Below are positions 34,547-50,200 of a stretch of DNA of 64,000 bases, piece by piece. Position numbers and translations under genes: made by a program. The DNA is from Siphonodentalium dalli (lineage: Eukaryota; Mollusca; Scaphopoda; Gadilida; Siphonodentaliidae). The stretch is taken from the NCBI GenBank assembly GCA_032622095.1, contig CP136068.1, positions 60,596,025 to 60,660,024 of the forward strand, given 5' to 3'. The notes below the pieces were generated by a model that was given only the letters and a program-made list of their open reading frames with translations, was not told the origin of the DNA and did not search any database. Every line of letters starts with the position of its first letter. Position 1 is the stretch's first letter.

Positions 34547-37500
34547 ATATAAGAGTGGACAGGGAGGAACTTATATAAGAGTGGACAGGCAGCAACTCAT
34601 ATAAGAGTGGACAGGCAGGAACTCATATAAGAGTGGACAGGGAGGAACTCATATAATAGTGGACAGGGAGGAACTCATATAAGAGTGGACAGGGAAGAAC
34701 TCATATAAGAGTGGACATGCAGGAATTCACACAAGAGTGGACAGGCTGGGACTCATATAATAGTGCACAGGCAGCAACTCATATAAGAGTGGACTGGGAG
34801 GAACTCATATAAGAGTGGAAAATGAGGAACTCATATAAGAGTGGAAAATGAGGAACTCATATAAGAGTGGACAGACTGGAACTCATATAATAGTGGACAG
34901 GCAGCAACTCATATACGAGTGGACAATGAGGAACTCACAAGAGTGGACAGGGGGGAACTCATATACGAGTGGAAGGCAGCAACTCATATAAGAGTGGACA
35001 ATGAGGGACTCATATAAGAGTGGACAATGAGGAACTCATATAAGAGTGGACTGTGAGGAACTCATATAAGAGTGGACAGGGATGAACTCATATAAGAGTG
35101 GACAAGGAGGAATTCATATAAGAGTGGACAGGCAGGAACTCATATAAGAGAGGACAGGGAGGAACTCATATAAGAGTGGACAAGGATGAATTCATATAAG
35201 AGTGGACATGTAGCAACTCATATAAGAGTGGACAGTCAGCAACTCATATAAGAGTGGACAGGGAGGAACTCATATAAGAGTATACAGGTCCAACTCATAA
35301 AAGAGTGGACATGGAGGAACTCATATAAGAGTGGACAGACAGCAACTCATATAAGAGTGGACATGGATGAACTCATATACTAGTGGCAGGCAGCAACTCA
35401 TATAAGAGTGGACAGGGAGGAACTCATATAAGAGTGGACAGGCAGGAACTCATATAAGAGTGGACAGTCAGCAACTCATATAAGAGTGGACAGGGAGGAA
35501 CTCATATAAGAGTGGACAGGGGGGAACTCATATAAGAGTGGACAGGGAGGAACTCATATAAGAGTGGACAGACATCAACTCATATAAGAGTGGACATGGA
35601 TGAACTCATATAAGAGTGGCAGGCAGCAACTCATATAAGAGTGGACAGGGAGGAACACATATAAGAGTGGACATGGAGGAACTCATATAAGAGTGGACAG
35701 TGGGAACTCATATAAGAGTGGACAGGGAGGAACTCATAAGAGTAGACAGGGGGAATCCATATAAGAGTGGACAGGCAGGAACTCATATAAGAGTGGTCAG
35801 GGAGGAACTCATATAAGAGTGGACATGGAGAAACTCATATAAGAGTGGACAGTGAGGAACTCATAAGAGTGGACTGGGAGGAACTCATATAAGAGTGGAC
35901 AGGCAGGAACACATATAAGAGTGGTCAGGGAGGAACTCATATTTGAGTGGACAGGGAGAAACTCATAAAAGAATGGACAGGGAGCAACTCTTATAAGAGT
36001 GGACAAGGAGGAACTCATATAAGAGTGGACAGGCAGGAACTCATATAAGAGTGGACAGGGAGGAACTCATATAAAGTCGACAGGGATGAACTCATATAAG
36101 AGTGGACAGGCAGGAACTCATATAAGAGTGGACAGGCTGGAACTCATATAAGAAGGGACAGACAGGAACTCATATAAGAGTGGACGGGGAGGAACTCATA
36201 AGAGTGGACAGGGAGGAACTCATAAGAGTGGACATGGAGGAACTCATAAGAGTGGACAGGCAGGAACTCATACAAGAGTGGACAGGCTGGAAGTCATATA
36301 CGAGTGGACAGGCTGGAACTCATATACGAGTGGACAGGCAGCAACTCATTTAACAGTGGACAGGGAGGAACTCATAAGAGAGGACAGGGAGGAACTAATA
36401 TATGAGTGTACATGGAGGAACTAATATAAGAGTGGACAGGGAGGAACTAATATAAGAGTGGACAGGGAGGAACTAATATAAGAGTGGACAGGGAGGAACC
36501 AATATAAGAGTGGACAGGGAGGAACTCATATAAGAGTGGACAGGCTGGAACTCATAAGAGTGGACAGGCTGGAACTCATAAGAGTGGACAGGCAGGAACT
36601 GATATAAGAGTGGACAGGGAGGAACTCATAAGAGTGGACATGGAGGAACTCATAAGAGTGGACAGGCTGAAACTCATATACGAGTGGACAGGCAGCAACT
36701 CATATAAGAGTGGACAGGGAGGAACTCATATAAGAGAGGACAGGGAGGAATTAATATATGAGTGTACAGGGATGAACTAATATAAGAGTGGACAGGGAGG
36801 AACTAATATAAGAGTGGACAGGGAGGAACTCATATAAGAGTGGACAGGGAGGAACTCATATAAGAGTGGACAGGCAGCAACTCATATAAGAGTGGACAGG
36901 CAGGAACTCATAAAACAGTGTACAGGGAGGAACTCATAAGAGTTGACAGGGAGGAACTCATATAAGAGTGGACAGGGAAGAACTCATATAAGAGTGGACA
37001 TGCAGGAATTCATATAAGAGTGGACAGGCTGGGACTCATATAAGAGTGGACATGCAGGAACTCATATAAGAGTGGACAGGGAGGAACTCATATAAGAGTA
37101 CACAGGTCCAACTCATATAAGAGTAGACAGGGAGGAACTCATAAAAGAGTGGACAGGGAGCAACTCATAAAAGAGTGGACAGGGAGCAACTCATAAAAGA
37201 GTGGACAGGGAACTCATATGCGAGTGGACATGCAGGAACTCATATTAGAGTGGACAGGGAGGAACTCATATTAGAGTGGACAGGGAGGAACTCATATAAG
37301 ATGGACAGGGAGGAACTCATATTAGAGTGGACAGGGAGGAACTCATAAGAGTGGACAGGGAGGAACTCATATAAGAGTGGACAGGGAGGAACTCATATAA
37401 GAGAGGACAGGGAGGAACTCATATAAGAGTGGACAGGGAGGAACTCATATAAGAGTGGACAGGGAGGAACCCATATAAGAGTGGACAGGCAGGAACTCAT

Positions 37501-38848
37501 ATAAGAGTGGACAGGCAAGAACTCATATAAGAGTGGACAGGCAGGAATACATAAGAGTGGTCAGGGAGGAACTCATATAAAAGTGGTCAGGGAGGAACTC
37601 ATATTTGAGTGGACAGGGAGAAACTCATAAAATAATGGACAGGGAGCAACTCATATAAGAGTGGACAGGCAGGAACACATATAAGAGTGGTCAGGGAGGA
37701 ACTCATATTTGAGTGGACAGGGAGAAACTCATAAAAGAATGGACAGGGAGCAACTCATATAAGAGTGGACAAGGATGAACTCATATAAGAGTGGACAGGC
37801 AGGAACTCACATAAGAGTGGACAGGGAGGAACTCATATAAAGTGGACAGGGAGGAACTCATATAAGAGTGGACAGGCACGAACTCATATAAGAGTGGACA
37901 GGCTGGAACTCATATAAGAGTGGACAGGCAGGAACTCATATAAGAGTGGACAGGGAGGAACTCATAAGAGTGGACAGGTAGGAACTCATAAGAGTGGACA
38001 TGGAGGAACTCATAAGAGTGGACAGGCAGGAACTCATATAAGAGTGGACAGGCTGGAACTCATATACGAGTGGACAGGCTGGAACTCATATACGAGTGGA
38101 CAGGCAGCAACTCATATAATAGTGTACAGGGAGGAACTCATAAGAGAGGACAGGGAGGAACTAATATATGAGTGTACATGGAGGAACTAATATAAGAGTG
38201 GACAGGGAGGAACTAATATAATAGTGGACAGGGAGGAACTAATATAAGAGTGGACAGGGAGGAACTAATATAAGAGTGGACAGGGAGGAACTAATATAAG
38301 AGTGGACTGGGAGGAACTCATATAAGAGTGGACAGGCTGGAACTCATAAGAGTGGACAGGCTGGAACTCATAAGAGTGGACAGGCAGGAACTCATATAAG
38401 ATTGGACAGGGAGGAACTCATAAGAGTGGACATGGAGGAACCCATAAGAGTGGACAGGCTGGAACTCATATACGAGTGGACAGGCAGCAACTCATATAAG
38501 AGTGGACAGGGAGGAACTCATATAAGAGAGGACAGGGAGGAATTAATATATGAGTGTACAGGGAGAAACTAATACAAGAGTGGACAGGGAGGAACTAATA
38601 TAAGAGTGGACAGGGAGGAACTCATATAAGAGTGAACAGGGAGAAACTCATATAAGGGTGGACAGGCAGCAACTCATATAAGAGTGGACAGGCAGGAACT
38701 CGTATAACAGTGTACAGGGAGGAACTCATAAGAGTTGACAGGGAGGAACTCATATAAGAGTGGTCAGGGAAGAACTCATATAAGAGTGGACATGCAGGAA
38801 TTCATATAAGAGTGACAGGCTGGGACTCATATAAGAGTGGACATGCAG

Positions 38849-41672
38849 GAACTCATATAAGAGTGGACAGGGAGGAACTCATATAAGAGCATACAGGTCC
38901 AACTCATATAAGAGTGGACAGGGAGGAACTCATATAAGAGTGGACAGGCAGGAACTGATATAAGAGTGGACACTCAGCAACTCATATAAGAGTGGACAGG
39001 GAGGAACTCATATAAGAGTGTACAGACAGAAACTCATATAAGAGTGGACATGGATGAACTCATATAATAGTGGCAGGCAGCAACTCATATAAGAGTGGAC
39101 AAGGAGGAACTCATATAAGAGTTGACAGTCAGCAACTCATAAGAGTGGACAGGGAGGAACTCATATAAGAGTATACAGGTCCAACTCATATAAGAGTGGA
39201 CAGGGAGGAACTCATATAAGAGTGGACAGGCAGGAACTCACATAAGAGTGGACAGGGAGGAACACATATAAGAGTGGACAGGCTGGAACTCATAAGAGTG
39301 AACAGGCTGGAACTCATAAGAGTGGACAGGCAGGAACTCATATAAGAGTGGACTGGGAGGAACTCATAAGAGTGGACATGGAGGAACTCATAAGAGTGGA
39401 CAGGCTGGAACACATATACGAGTGGACAGGCAGCAACTCATATAAGAGTGGACAGGGAGCAACTCATAAAAGAGTGGACAGGGAGCAACTCATATAAGAG
39501 TGGACAGGGAGCAACTCATATAAGAGGGGACACGCAGGAACTCATATATGAGTGGACACGCAGGAACTCATATAAGAGTGGACAGGGAGGAACTCATATA
39601 AGAGTGGACAGGGAGGAACTCATATAAGAGTGGACAGAGAGGAACTAATATAAGAGTGGACAGGCAGGAACTCATATAAGAGTGAACAGGGAGGAACTCA
39701 TATGCGAGTGGACATGCAGGAACTCATATTAGAGTGGACAGGGAGGAACTCATATTAGAGTGGACAGGGAGGAACTCATATAAGATGGACAGGGAGGAAC
39801 TCATATTAGAGTGGACAGGGAGGAACTCATAAGAGTGGACAGGGAGGAACTCATATAAGAGTGGACAGGGAGGAACTCATATAAGAGTGGACAGGGAGGA
39901 ACTCATATAAGAGTGGACAGGGAGGAACTCATATAAGAGTGGACAGGGAGGAACCCATATAAGAGTGGACAGGCAGGAACTCATATAAGAGTGGACAGGC
40001 AAGAACTCATATAAGAGTGGACAGGCAGGAATACATAAGAGTGGTCAGGGAGGAACTCATATAAGAGTGGTCAGGGAGGAACTCATATTTGAGTGGACAG
40101 GGAGAAACTCATAAAAGAATGGACAGGGAGCAACTCATATAAGAGTGGACAGGCAGGAACACATATAAGAGTGGTCAGGGAGGAACTCATATTTGAGTGG
40201 ACAGGGAGAAACTCATAAAAGAATGGACAGGGAGCAACTCATATAAGAGTGGACAAGGAGGAACTCATATAAGAGTGGACAGGGAGGAACTCATATAAGA
40301 GCATACAGGTCCAACTCATATAAGAGTGGACAGGGAGGAACTCATATAAGAGTGGACAGGCAGGAACTGATATAAGAGTGGACACTCAGCAACTCATATA
40401 AGAGTGGACAGGGAGGAACTCATATAAGAGTGTACAGACAGAAACTCATATAAGAGTGGACATGGATGAACTCATATAATAGTGGCAGGCAGCAACTCAT
40501 ATAAGAGTGGACAAGGAGGAACTCATATAAGAGTTGACAGTCAGCAACTCATAAGAGTGGACAGGGAGGAACTCATATAAGAGTATACAGGTCCAACTCA
40601 TATAAGAGTGGACAGGGAGGAACTCATATAAGAGTGGACAGGCAGGAACTCACATAAGAGTGGACAGGGAGGAACACATATAAGAGTGGACAGGCTGGAA
40701 CTCATAAGAGTGAACAGGCTGGAACTCATAAGAGTGGACAGGCAGGAACTCATATAAGAGTGGACTGGGAGGAACTCATAAGAGTGGACATGGAGGAACT
40801 CATAAGAGTGGACAGGCTGGAACTCATATACGAGTGGACAGGCAGCAACTCATATAAGAGTGGACAGGGAGCAACTCATAAAAGAGTGGACAGGGAGCAA
40901 CTCATATAAGAGTGGACAGGGAGCAACTCATATAAGAGGGGACACGCAGGAACTCATATATGAGTGGACACGCAGGAACTCATATAAGAGTGGACAGGGA
41001 GGAACTCATATAAGAGTGGACAGGGAGGAACTCATATAAGAGTGGACAGAGAGGAACTAATATAAGAGTGGACAGGCAGGAACTCATATAAGAGTGAACA
41101 GGGAGGAACTCATATGCGAGTGGACATGCAGGAACTCATATTAGAGTGGACAGGGAGGAACTCATATTAGAGTGGACAGGGAGGAACTCATATAAGATGG
41201 ACAGGGAGGAACTCATATTAGAGTGGACAGGGAGGAACTCATAAGAGTGGACAGGGAGGAACTCATATAAGAGTGGACAGGGAGGAACTCATATAAGAGT
41301 GGACAGGGAGGAACTCATATAAGAGTGGACAGGGAGGAACTCATATAAGAGTGGACAGGGAGGAACCCATATAAGAGTGGACAGGCAGGAACTCATATAA
41401 GAGTGGACAGGCAAGAACTCATATAAGAGTGGACAGGCAGGAATACATAAGAGTGGTCAGGGAGGAACTCATATAAGAGTGGTCAGGGAGGAACTCATAT
41501 TTGAGTGGACAGGGAGAAACTCATAAAAGAATGGACAGGGAGCAACTCATATAAGAGTGGACAGGCAGGAACACATATAAGAGTGGTCAGGGAGGAACTC
41601 ATATTTGAGTGGACAGGGAGAAACTCATAAAAGAATGGACAGGGAGCAACTCATATAAGAGTGGACAAGGAG
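38849..41672 (+). repeat. Tandem duplication of a 1412-bp satellite block
   Basis: Two adjacent copies, 38849-40260 and 40261-41672. Three independent markers give the same offset: GCATACAGGTCC at 38889/40301, GTATACAGGTCC at 39171/40583, and GAGGGGACACGCAGG at 39524/40936. The copies are nearly identical; one visible difference is GGAACACATATACG (about 39408) against GGAACTCATATACG (about 40820). Boundaries are inferred from where the alignment stops. Confidence 0.85.
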
Positions 41673-43479
41673 GAACTCATATAAGAGTGGACAGGCAGGA
41701 ACTCACATAAGAGTGGACAGGGAGGAACTCATATAAAGTGGACAGGGAGGAACTCATATAAGAGTGGACAGGCAGGAACTCATATAAGAGTGGACAGGCT
41801 GGAACTCATATAAGAGTGGACAGGCAGGAACTCATATAAGAGTGGACAGGGAGGAACTCATAAGAGTGGACATGTAGGAACTCATAAGAGTGGACATGGA
41901 GGAACTCATAAGAGTGGACAGGCAGGAACTCATATAAGAGTGAACAGGCTGGAACTCATAAACGAGTGGACAGGCTGGAACTCATATACGAGTGGACAGG
42001 CAGCAACTGATATAATAGTGTACAGGGAGGAACTCATAAGAGAGGACAGGGAGAAACTAATATATGAGTGTACATGGAGGAACTAATATAAGAGTGGACA
42101 GGGAGGAAATAATATAAGAGTGGACAGGGAGGAACTAATATAAGAGTGGACAGGGAGGAACTAATATAAGAGTGGACAGGGAGGAACTAATATAAGAGTG
42201 GACAGGGAGGAACTCATATAAGAGTGGACAGGCTGGAACTCATAAGAGTGGACAGGCTGGAACTCATAAGAGTGGACAGACAGGAACTCATATAAGAGTG
42301 GACAGGGAGGAACTCATAAGAGTGGACATGGAGGAACTCATAAGAGTGGACAGGCTGGAACTCATATACGAGTGGACAGGCAGCAACTCATATAAGAGTG
42401 GACAGGGAGGAACTCATATAAGAGAGGACAGGGAGGAATTAATATATGAGTGTACATGGAGGAACTAATATAAGAGTGGACAGGGAGGAACTAATATAAG
42501 AGTGGACAGGGAGGAACTCATATAATAGTGGACAGGGAGAAACTCATATAATGGTGGACAGGAAGCAACTCATATAAGAGTGGACAGGCAGGAACTCATA
42601 TAACAGTGTACAGGGAGGAACTCATAAGAGTTGACAGGGAAGAACTCATATAAGAGTGGACAGGGAAGAACTCATATAAGTGTGACAGGCGGGGACTCAT
42701 ATAAGAGTGGACATGCAGGAACTCATATAAGAGTGGACAGGCATGAACTGATATAAGAGTGAACAGGCAGGAACTGATATAAGAGTGGACACTCAGCAAC
42801 TCATATAAGAGTGGACAGGGAGGAACTCATATAAGAGTGTACAGACAGAAACTCATATAAGAGTGGACATGGATGAACTCATATAATAGTGGCAGGCAGC
42901 AACTCATATAAGAGTGGACAAGGAGGAACTCATATAAGAGTTGACAGTCAGCAACTCATAAGAGTGGACAGGGAGGAACTCATATAAGAGTATACAGGTC
43001 CAACTGATATAAGAGTGGACAGGGAGGATCTCATATAAGAGAGGACAGGGAGGAACTAATATATGAGTGGACAGGGAGGAACTAATATAAGAGTGGGCAG
43101 GGAGGAACTAATATAAGAGTGGACAGGGAGGAACTTATATAAGAGTGGACAGGCAGCAACTCATATAAGAGTGGACAGGCAGGAACTCATATAAGAGTGG
43201 ACAGGGAGGAACTCATATAAGAGTGGACAGGGAGGAACTCATATAAGAGTGGACAGGGAAGAACTCATATAAGAGTGGACATGCAGGAATTCACACAAGA
43301 GTGGACAGGCTGGGACTCATATAATAGTGGACAGGCAGCAACTCATATAAGAGTGGACTGGGAGGAACTCATATAAGAGTGGAAAATGAGGAACTCATAT
43401 AAGAGTGGAAAATGAGGAACTCATATAAGAGTGGACAGACTGGAACTCATATAATAGTGGACAGGCAGCAACTCATATA

Positions 43480-46200
43480 AGAGTGGACAGGGAGGAACTC
43501 ATATAAGAGTGGACAGGGAGGAACTCATATAAGAGTGGACAGGGAAGAACTCATATAAGAGTGGACATGCAGGAATTCACACAAGAGTGGACAGGCTGGG
43601 ACTCATATAATAGTGGACAGGCAGCAACTCATATAAGAGTGGACTGGGAGGAACTCATATAAGAGTGGAAATGAGGAACTCATATAAGAGTGGACAGGGG
43701 AACTCATATAAGAGTGGACAGGGTGGAACTCATAAGAGTAGACAGGGGGAACTCATATAAGAGTGGACAGGCAGGAACTCATATAAGATTGGTCAGGGAG
43801 GAACTCATATAAGAGTGGACATGGAGAAACTCATATAAGAGTGGACAGGGAGGAACTCATAAGAGTGGACTGGGAAGAACTCATATAAGAGTGGACAGGG
43901 AGGAACACATATAAGAGTGGTCAGGGAGGAACTCATATTTGAGTGGACAGGGAGAAACTCATAAAAGAATGGACAGGGAGCAACTCTTATAAGAGTGGAC
44001 AAGGAGGAACTCATATAAGAGTGGACAGGCAGGAACTCATATAAGAGTGGACAGGGAGGAACTCATATTAAGTGGACAGGGAGGAACTCATATAAGAGTG
44101 GACAGGCAGGAACTCATATAAGAGTGGACAGGCTGGAACTCATATAAGAAGGGACAGGCAGGAACTCATATAAGAGTGGACAGGGAGGAACTCATAAGAG
44201 TGGACAGGGAGGAACTCATAAGAGTGGACATGGAGGAACTCATAAGAGTGGACAGGCAGGAACTCATACAAGAGTGGACAGGCTGGAACTCATATACGAG
44301 TGGACAGGCTGGAACTCATATACGAGTGGACAGGGAGCAACTCATATAATTGTGGACAGGGAGGAACTCATAAGAGATGACAGGGAGGAACTAATATATG
44401 AGTGTACATGGAGGAACTAATATAAGAGTGGACAGGGAGGAACTGATATAAGAGTGGACAGGGAGGAACTAATATAAGAGTGGACAGGGAGGAACTAATA
44501 TAAGAGTGGACAGGGAGGAACTAATATAAGAGTGGACAGGGAGGAACTCTTATAAGAGTGGACAGGCTGGAACTCATAAGAGTGGACAAGCTGGAACTCA
44601 TAAGAGTGGACAGGCAGGAACTCATATAAGAGTGGACAGGGAGGAACTCATAAGGGTGGACATGGAGGAACTCATAAGAGTGGACAGGCTGGAACTCATA
44701 TACGAGTGGACAGGCAGCAACTCATATAAGAGTGGACAGGGAGGAACTCATATAAGAGAGGACAGGGAGGAACTCATATAAGAGTATACAGGTCCAACTC
44801 ATATAAGAGTGGACAGGGAGGAACTCATATAAGAGTGGACAGACAGCATCTCATATAAGAGTGGACATGGATGAACTCATATAATAATGGCAGGCAGCAA
44901 CTCATATAAGAGTGGACAGGGAGGAACTCATATAAGAGTGGACACACAGGAACTGATATAAGAGTGGACAATCAGCAACTCATATAAGAGTGGACAGGGA
45001 GGAACTCATATAAGAGTGTACGGACAGAAACTCATATAAGAGTGGACATGGATGAACTCATATAATAGTGGCAGGCAGCAACTCATATAAGAGTGGACAA
45101 GGAGGAACTCATATAAGAGTTGACAGTCAGCAACTCATAAGAATGGACAGGGAGGAACTCATATAAGAGTATACAGGTCCAACTCATATAAGAGTGGACA
45201 GGGAGGATCTCATATAAGAGAGGACAGGGAGGAACTAATATATGAGTGGACAGGGAGGAACTAATATAAGAGTGGGCAGGGAGGAACTAATATAAGAGTG
45301 GACAGGGAGGAACTTATATAAGAGTGGACAGGCAGCAACTCATATAAGAGTGGACAGGCAGGAACTCATATAAGAGTGGACAGGGAGGAACTCATATAAG
45401 AGTGGACAGGGAGGAACTCATATAAGAGTGGACAGGGAAGAACTCATATAAGAGTGGACATGCAGGAATTCACACAAGAGTGGACAGGCTGGGACTCATA
45501 TAATAGTGGACAGGCAGCAACTCATATAAGAGTGGACTGGGAGGAACTCATATAGGAGTGGAAAATGAGGAACTCATATAAGAGTGGAAAATGAGGAACT
45601 CATATAAGAGTGGACAGACTGGAACTCATATAATAGTGGACAGGCAGCAACTCATATAAGAGTGGACAGGGAGGAACTCATATAAGAGTGGACAGGGAGG
45701 AACTCATATAAGAGTGGACAGGGAAGAACTCATATAAGAGTGGACATGCAGGAATTCACTCAAGAGTGGACAGGCTGGGACTCATATAATAGTGGACAGG
45801 CAGCAACTCATATAAGAGTGGACTGGGAGGAACTCATATAAGAGTGGAAATGAGGAACTCATATAAGAGTGGACAGGGGAAATCATATACGAGTGGACAG
45901 GGAGGAACTCATAAGAGTAGACAGGGGGAACTCATATCAGAGTCGACAGGCAGGAACTCATATAAGAGTGGTCAGGGAGGAACTCATATAAGAGTGGACA
46001 TGGAGAAACTCATATAAGAGTGGACAGGGAGGAACTCATAAGAGTGGACTGGGAAGAACTCATATAAGAGTGGACAGGCAGGAACACATATAAGAGTGGT
46101 CAGGGAGGAACTCATATTTGAGTGGACAGGGAGAAACTCATAAAAGAATGGACAGGGAGCAACTCTTATAAGAGTGGACAAGGAGAAACTCATATAAGAG
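43480..46200 (+). repeat. ~2179-bp higher-order duplication
   Basis: Repeat-derived frames at 43805-44014 and 45984-46193 are 2179 bp apart and nearly identical. They are preceded in both copies by the same series of AATTCACACAAGAG, TGGGACTC and GGAAATGAGG variant monomers. Exact ends were not determined. Confidence 0.65.
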
Positions 46201-47298
46201 TGGACAGGCAGGAACTCATATAAGAGTGGACAGGGAGGAACTCATATAAAGTGGACAGGGAGGAACTCATATAAAAGTGGACAGGCAGGAACTCATGTAC
46301 GAGTGGACATGCTGGAACTCATATAAGAAGGGACAGGCAGGAACTCATATAAGAGTGGACAGGGAGGAACTCATAAGAGTGGACAGGGAGGAACTCATAA
46401 GCGTGGACATGGAGGAACTCATAAGAGTGGACAGACAGGAACTCATACAAGAGTGGACAGGCTGGAACTCATATACGAGTGGACAGGCTGGAACTCATAT
46501 ACGAGTGGACAGGCAGCAACTCATATAATAGTGGACAGGGAGGAACTCATAAGAGAGGACAGGGAGGAACTAATATATGAGTGTACATGGAGGAACTAAT
46601 ATAAGAGTGGACAGGGAGGAACTAATATAAGAGTGGACAGGGAGGAACTAATATAAGAGTGGACAAGGAGGAACTAATATAAGAGTGGACAGGGAGGAAC
46701 TAATATAAGAGTGGACAAGGAAGAACTCATATAAGAGTGGACAGGCTGGAACTCATAAGAGTGGACAGGCTGGAACTCATAAGAGTGGACAGGCAGGAAC
46801 TCATATAAGAGTGGACAGGGAGGAACTCATAAGAGTGGACATGGAGGAACTCATAAGAGTGGACATGCTGAAACTCATATACGAGTGGACAGGCAGCAAC
46901 TCATATAAGAGTGGACAGGGAGGAACTCATATAAGAGAGGACAGGGAGGAATTAATATATGAGTGTACAGGGAGGAACTAATATAAGAGTGGACAGGGAG
47001 GAACTAATATAAGAGTGGACAGGGAGGAACTCATATAAGAGTGGACAGGGAGGAACTCATATAAGAGTGGACAGGCAGCAACTCATATAAGAGTGGACAG
47101 GCAGGAACTCATATAACGGTGTACAGGGAGGAACTCATAAGAGTTGACAGGGAGGAACTCATATAAGAGTGGACAGGGAAGAACTCATATAAGAGTGGAC
47201 ATGCAGGAATTCATATAAGAGTGGACAGGCTGGGACTCATATAAGAGTGGACATGCAGGAACTCATATAAGAGTGGATAGGGAGGAACTCATATAAGA

Positions 47299-50200
47299 GT
47301 ATACAGGTCCAACTCATATAAGAGTGGACAGGTAGGAACTCATATAAGAGTGGACAGGCAGGAACTCATATAAGAGTGGACAGGCTGGAACTCATATACG
47401 AGTGGACAGGCAGCAACTCATATATTAGTGGACAGGGAGGAACTCATAAGAGAGGACAGGGAGGAACTAATATATGAGTGTACATGGAGGAACTAATATA
47501 AGAGTGGACAGGGAGGAACTAATATAAGAGTGGACAGGGAGGAACTAATATAAGAGTGGACAGGGAGGAACTAATATAAGAGTGGACAGGGAGGAACTCA
47601 TATAAGAGTGGACAGGCTGGAACTCAATAAGTGTACAGGCTGGAACTCATAAGAGTGGACAGGCAGGAACTCATATAAGAGTGGACAGGGAGGAACTCAT
47701 AAGAGTGGACATGGAGGAACTCATAAGAGTGGACAGGCTGGAACTCATATACGAGTGGACAGGCAGCAACTCATATAAGAGTGGACAGGGAGGAACTCAT
47801 ATAAGAGAGGACAGGGAGAAACTAATATATGAGTGTACAGGGAGGAACTAATATAAGAGTGGACAGGGAGGAACTCATATAAGAGTGGACAGGGAGGAAC
47901 TCATATAAGAGTGGACAGGGAGGAACTCATATAAGAGTGAACAGGGAGGAACTCATATAAGAGTGGACAGGGAGGAACTCATATAAGAGTGGACAGGGAG
48001 GAACTCATATAAGAGTGGACAGGGAAGAACTCATACAAGAGTGGACATGCAGGAATTCACACAAGAGTGGACAGGCTGGGACTCATATAATAGTGGACAG
48101 GCAGCAACTCATATAAGAGTGGACTGGGAGGAACTCATATAAGAGTGGAAAATGAGGAACTCATATAAGAGTGGAAAATGAGGAACTCATATAAGAGTGG
48201 ACAGACTGGAACTCATATAAGAGTGGACAGACTGGAACTCATATAATAGTGGACAGGCAGCAACTCATATTCGAGTGGACAATGGGGAACTCACAAGAGT
48301 GGACAGGGGGGAACTCATATACGAGTGGACAGACAGCAACTCATATAAGAGTGGACAATGAGGGACTCATATAAGAGTGGACAATGAGGAACTCATATAA
48401 GAGTGGACTGTGAGGAACTCATATAAGAGTGGACAGGGATGAACTCATATAAGAGTGGACAAGGAGGAATTCATATAAGAGTGGACAGGCAGGAAGTCAT
48501 ATAAGAGTGGACAGGGAGGAACTCATATAAGAGTGGACAAGGATGAATTCATATAAGAGTGGACATGCAGCAATTCATATAAGAGTGGACAGTCAGCAAC
48601 TCATATAAGAGTGGACAGGGAGGAACTCATATAAGAGTATACAGGTCCAACTCATATAAGAGTGGACAGGAGGAACTCATATAAGAGTGGACAGACAGCA
48701 ACTCATATAAGAGTGGACATGGATGAACTCATATACTAGTGGCAGGCAGCAACTCATATAAGAGTGGACAGGGAGGAACTCATATAAGAGTGGACATGGA
48801 TGAACTCATATAAGAGTGGCAGGCAGCAACTCATATAAGATTGGACAGGGAGGAACTCATATAAGGGTGGACATGGAGGAACTCATATAAGAGTGGACAT
48901 GGAGGAACTCATATAAGAGTGGACAGGGGGAACTCATATAAGAGTGGATAGGGAGGAACTCATAAGAGTAGACAGGGGGAACTCATATAAGAGTGGACAG
49001 GCAGGAACTCATATAAGAGTGGTCAGGGAGGAACTCTTATAAGAGTGGACATGGAGAAACTCATATAAGAGTGGACAGGGAGGAACTCATAAGAGTGGAC
49101 TGGGAGGAACTCATATAAGAGTGGACAGGCAGGAACACATATAAGAGTGGTCAGGGAGGAACTCATATTTGAGTGGACAGGGAGAAACTCATATATTAGT
49201 GGACAGGGAGGAACTCATAAGAGAGGACAGGGAGGAACTAATATATGAGTGTACATGGAGGAACTAATATAAGAGTGGACAGGGAGGAACTAATATAAGA
49301 GTGGACAGGGAGGAACTAATATAAGAGTGGACAGGGAGGAACTAATATAAGAGTATACAGGTCCAACTCATATAAGAGTGGACAGGTAGGAACTCATATA
49401 AGAGTGGACAGGCAGGAACTCATATAAGAGTGGACAGGCTGGAACTCATATACGAGTGGACAGGCAGCAACTCATATATTAGTGGACAGGGAGGAACTCA
49501 TAAGAGAGGACAGGGAGGAACTAATATATGAGTGTACATGGAGGAACTAATATAAGAGTGGACAGGGAGGAACTAATATAAGAGTGGACAGGGAGGAACT
49601 AATATAAGAGTGGACAGGCTGGAACTAATATAAGAGTGTACAGGCTGGAACTCATAAGAGTGGACAGGCTGGAACTCAATAAGTGTACAGGCTGGAACTC
49701 ATAAGAGTGGACAGGCAGGAACTCATATAAGAGTGGACAGGGAGGAACTCATAAGAGTGGACATGGAGGAACTCATAAGAGTGGACAGGCTGGAACTCAT
49801 ATACGAGTGGACAGGCAGCAACTCATATAAGAGTGGACAGGGAGGAACTCATATAAGAGAGGACAGGGAGAAACTAATATATGAGTGTACAGGGAGGAAC
49901 TAATATAAGAGTGGACAGGGAGGAACTCATATAAGAGTGGACAGGGAGGAACTCATATAAGAGTGGACAGGGAGGAACTCATATAAGAGTGAACAGGGAG
50001 GAACTCATATAAGAGTGGACAGGGAGGAACTCATATAAGAGTGGACAGGGAGGAACTCATATAAGAGTGGACAGGGAAGAACTCATACAAGAGTGGACAT
50101 GCAGGAATTCACACAAGAGTGGACAGGCTGGGACTCATATAATAGTGGACAGGCAGCAACTCATATAAGAGTGGACTGGGAGGAACTCATATAAGAGTGG

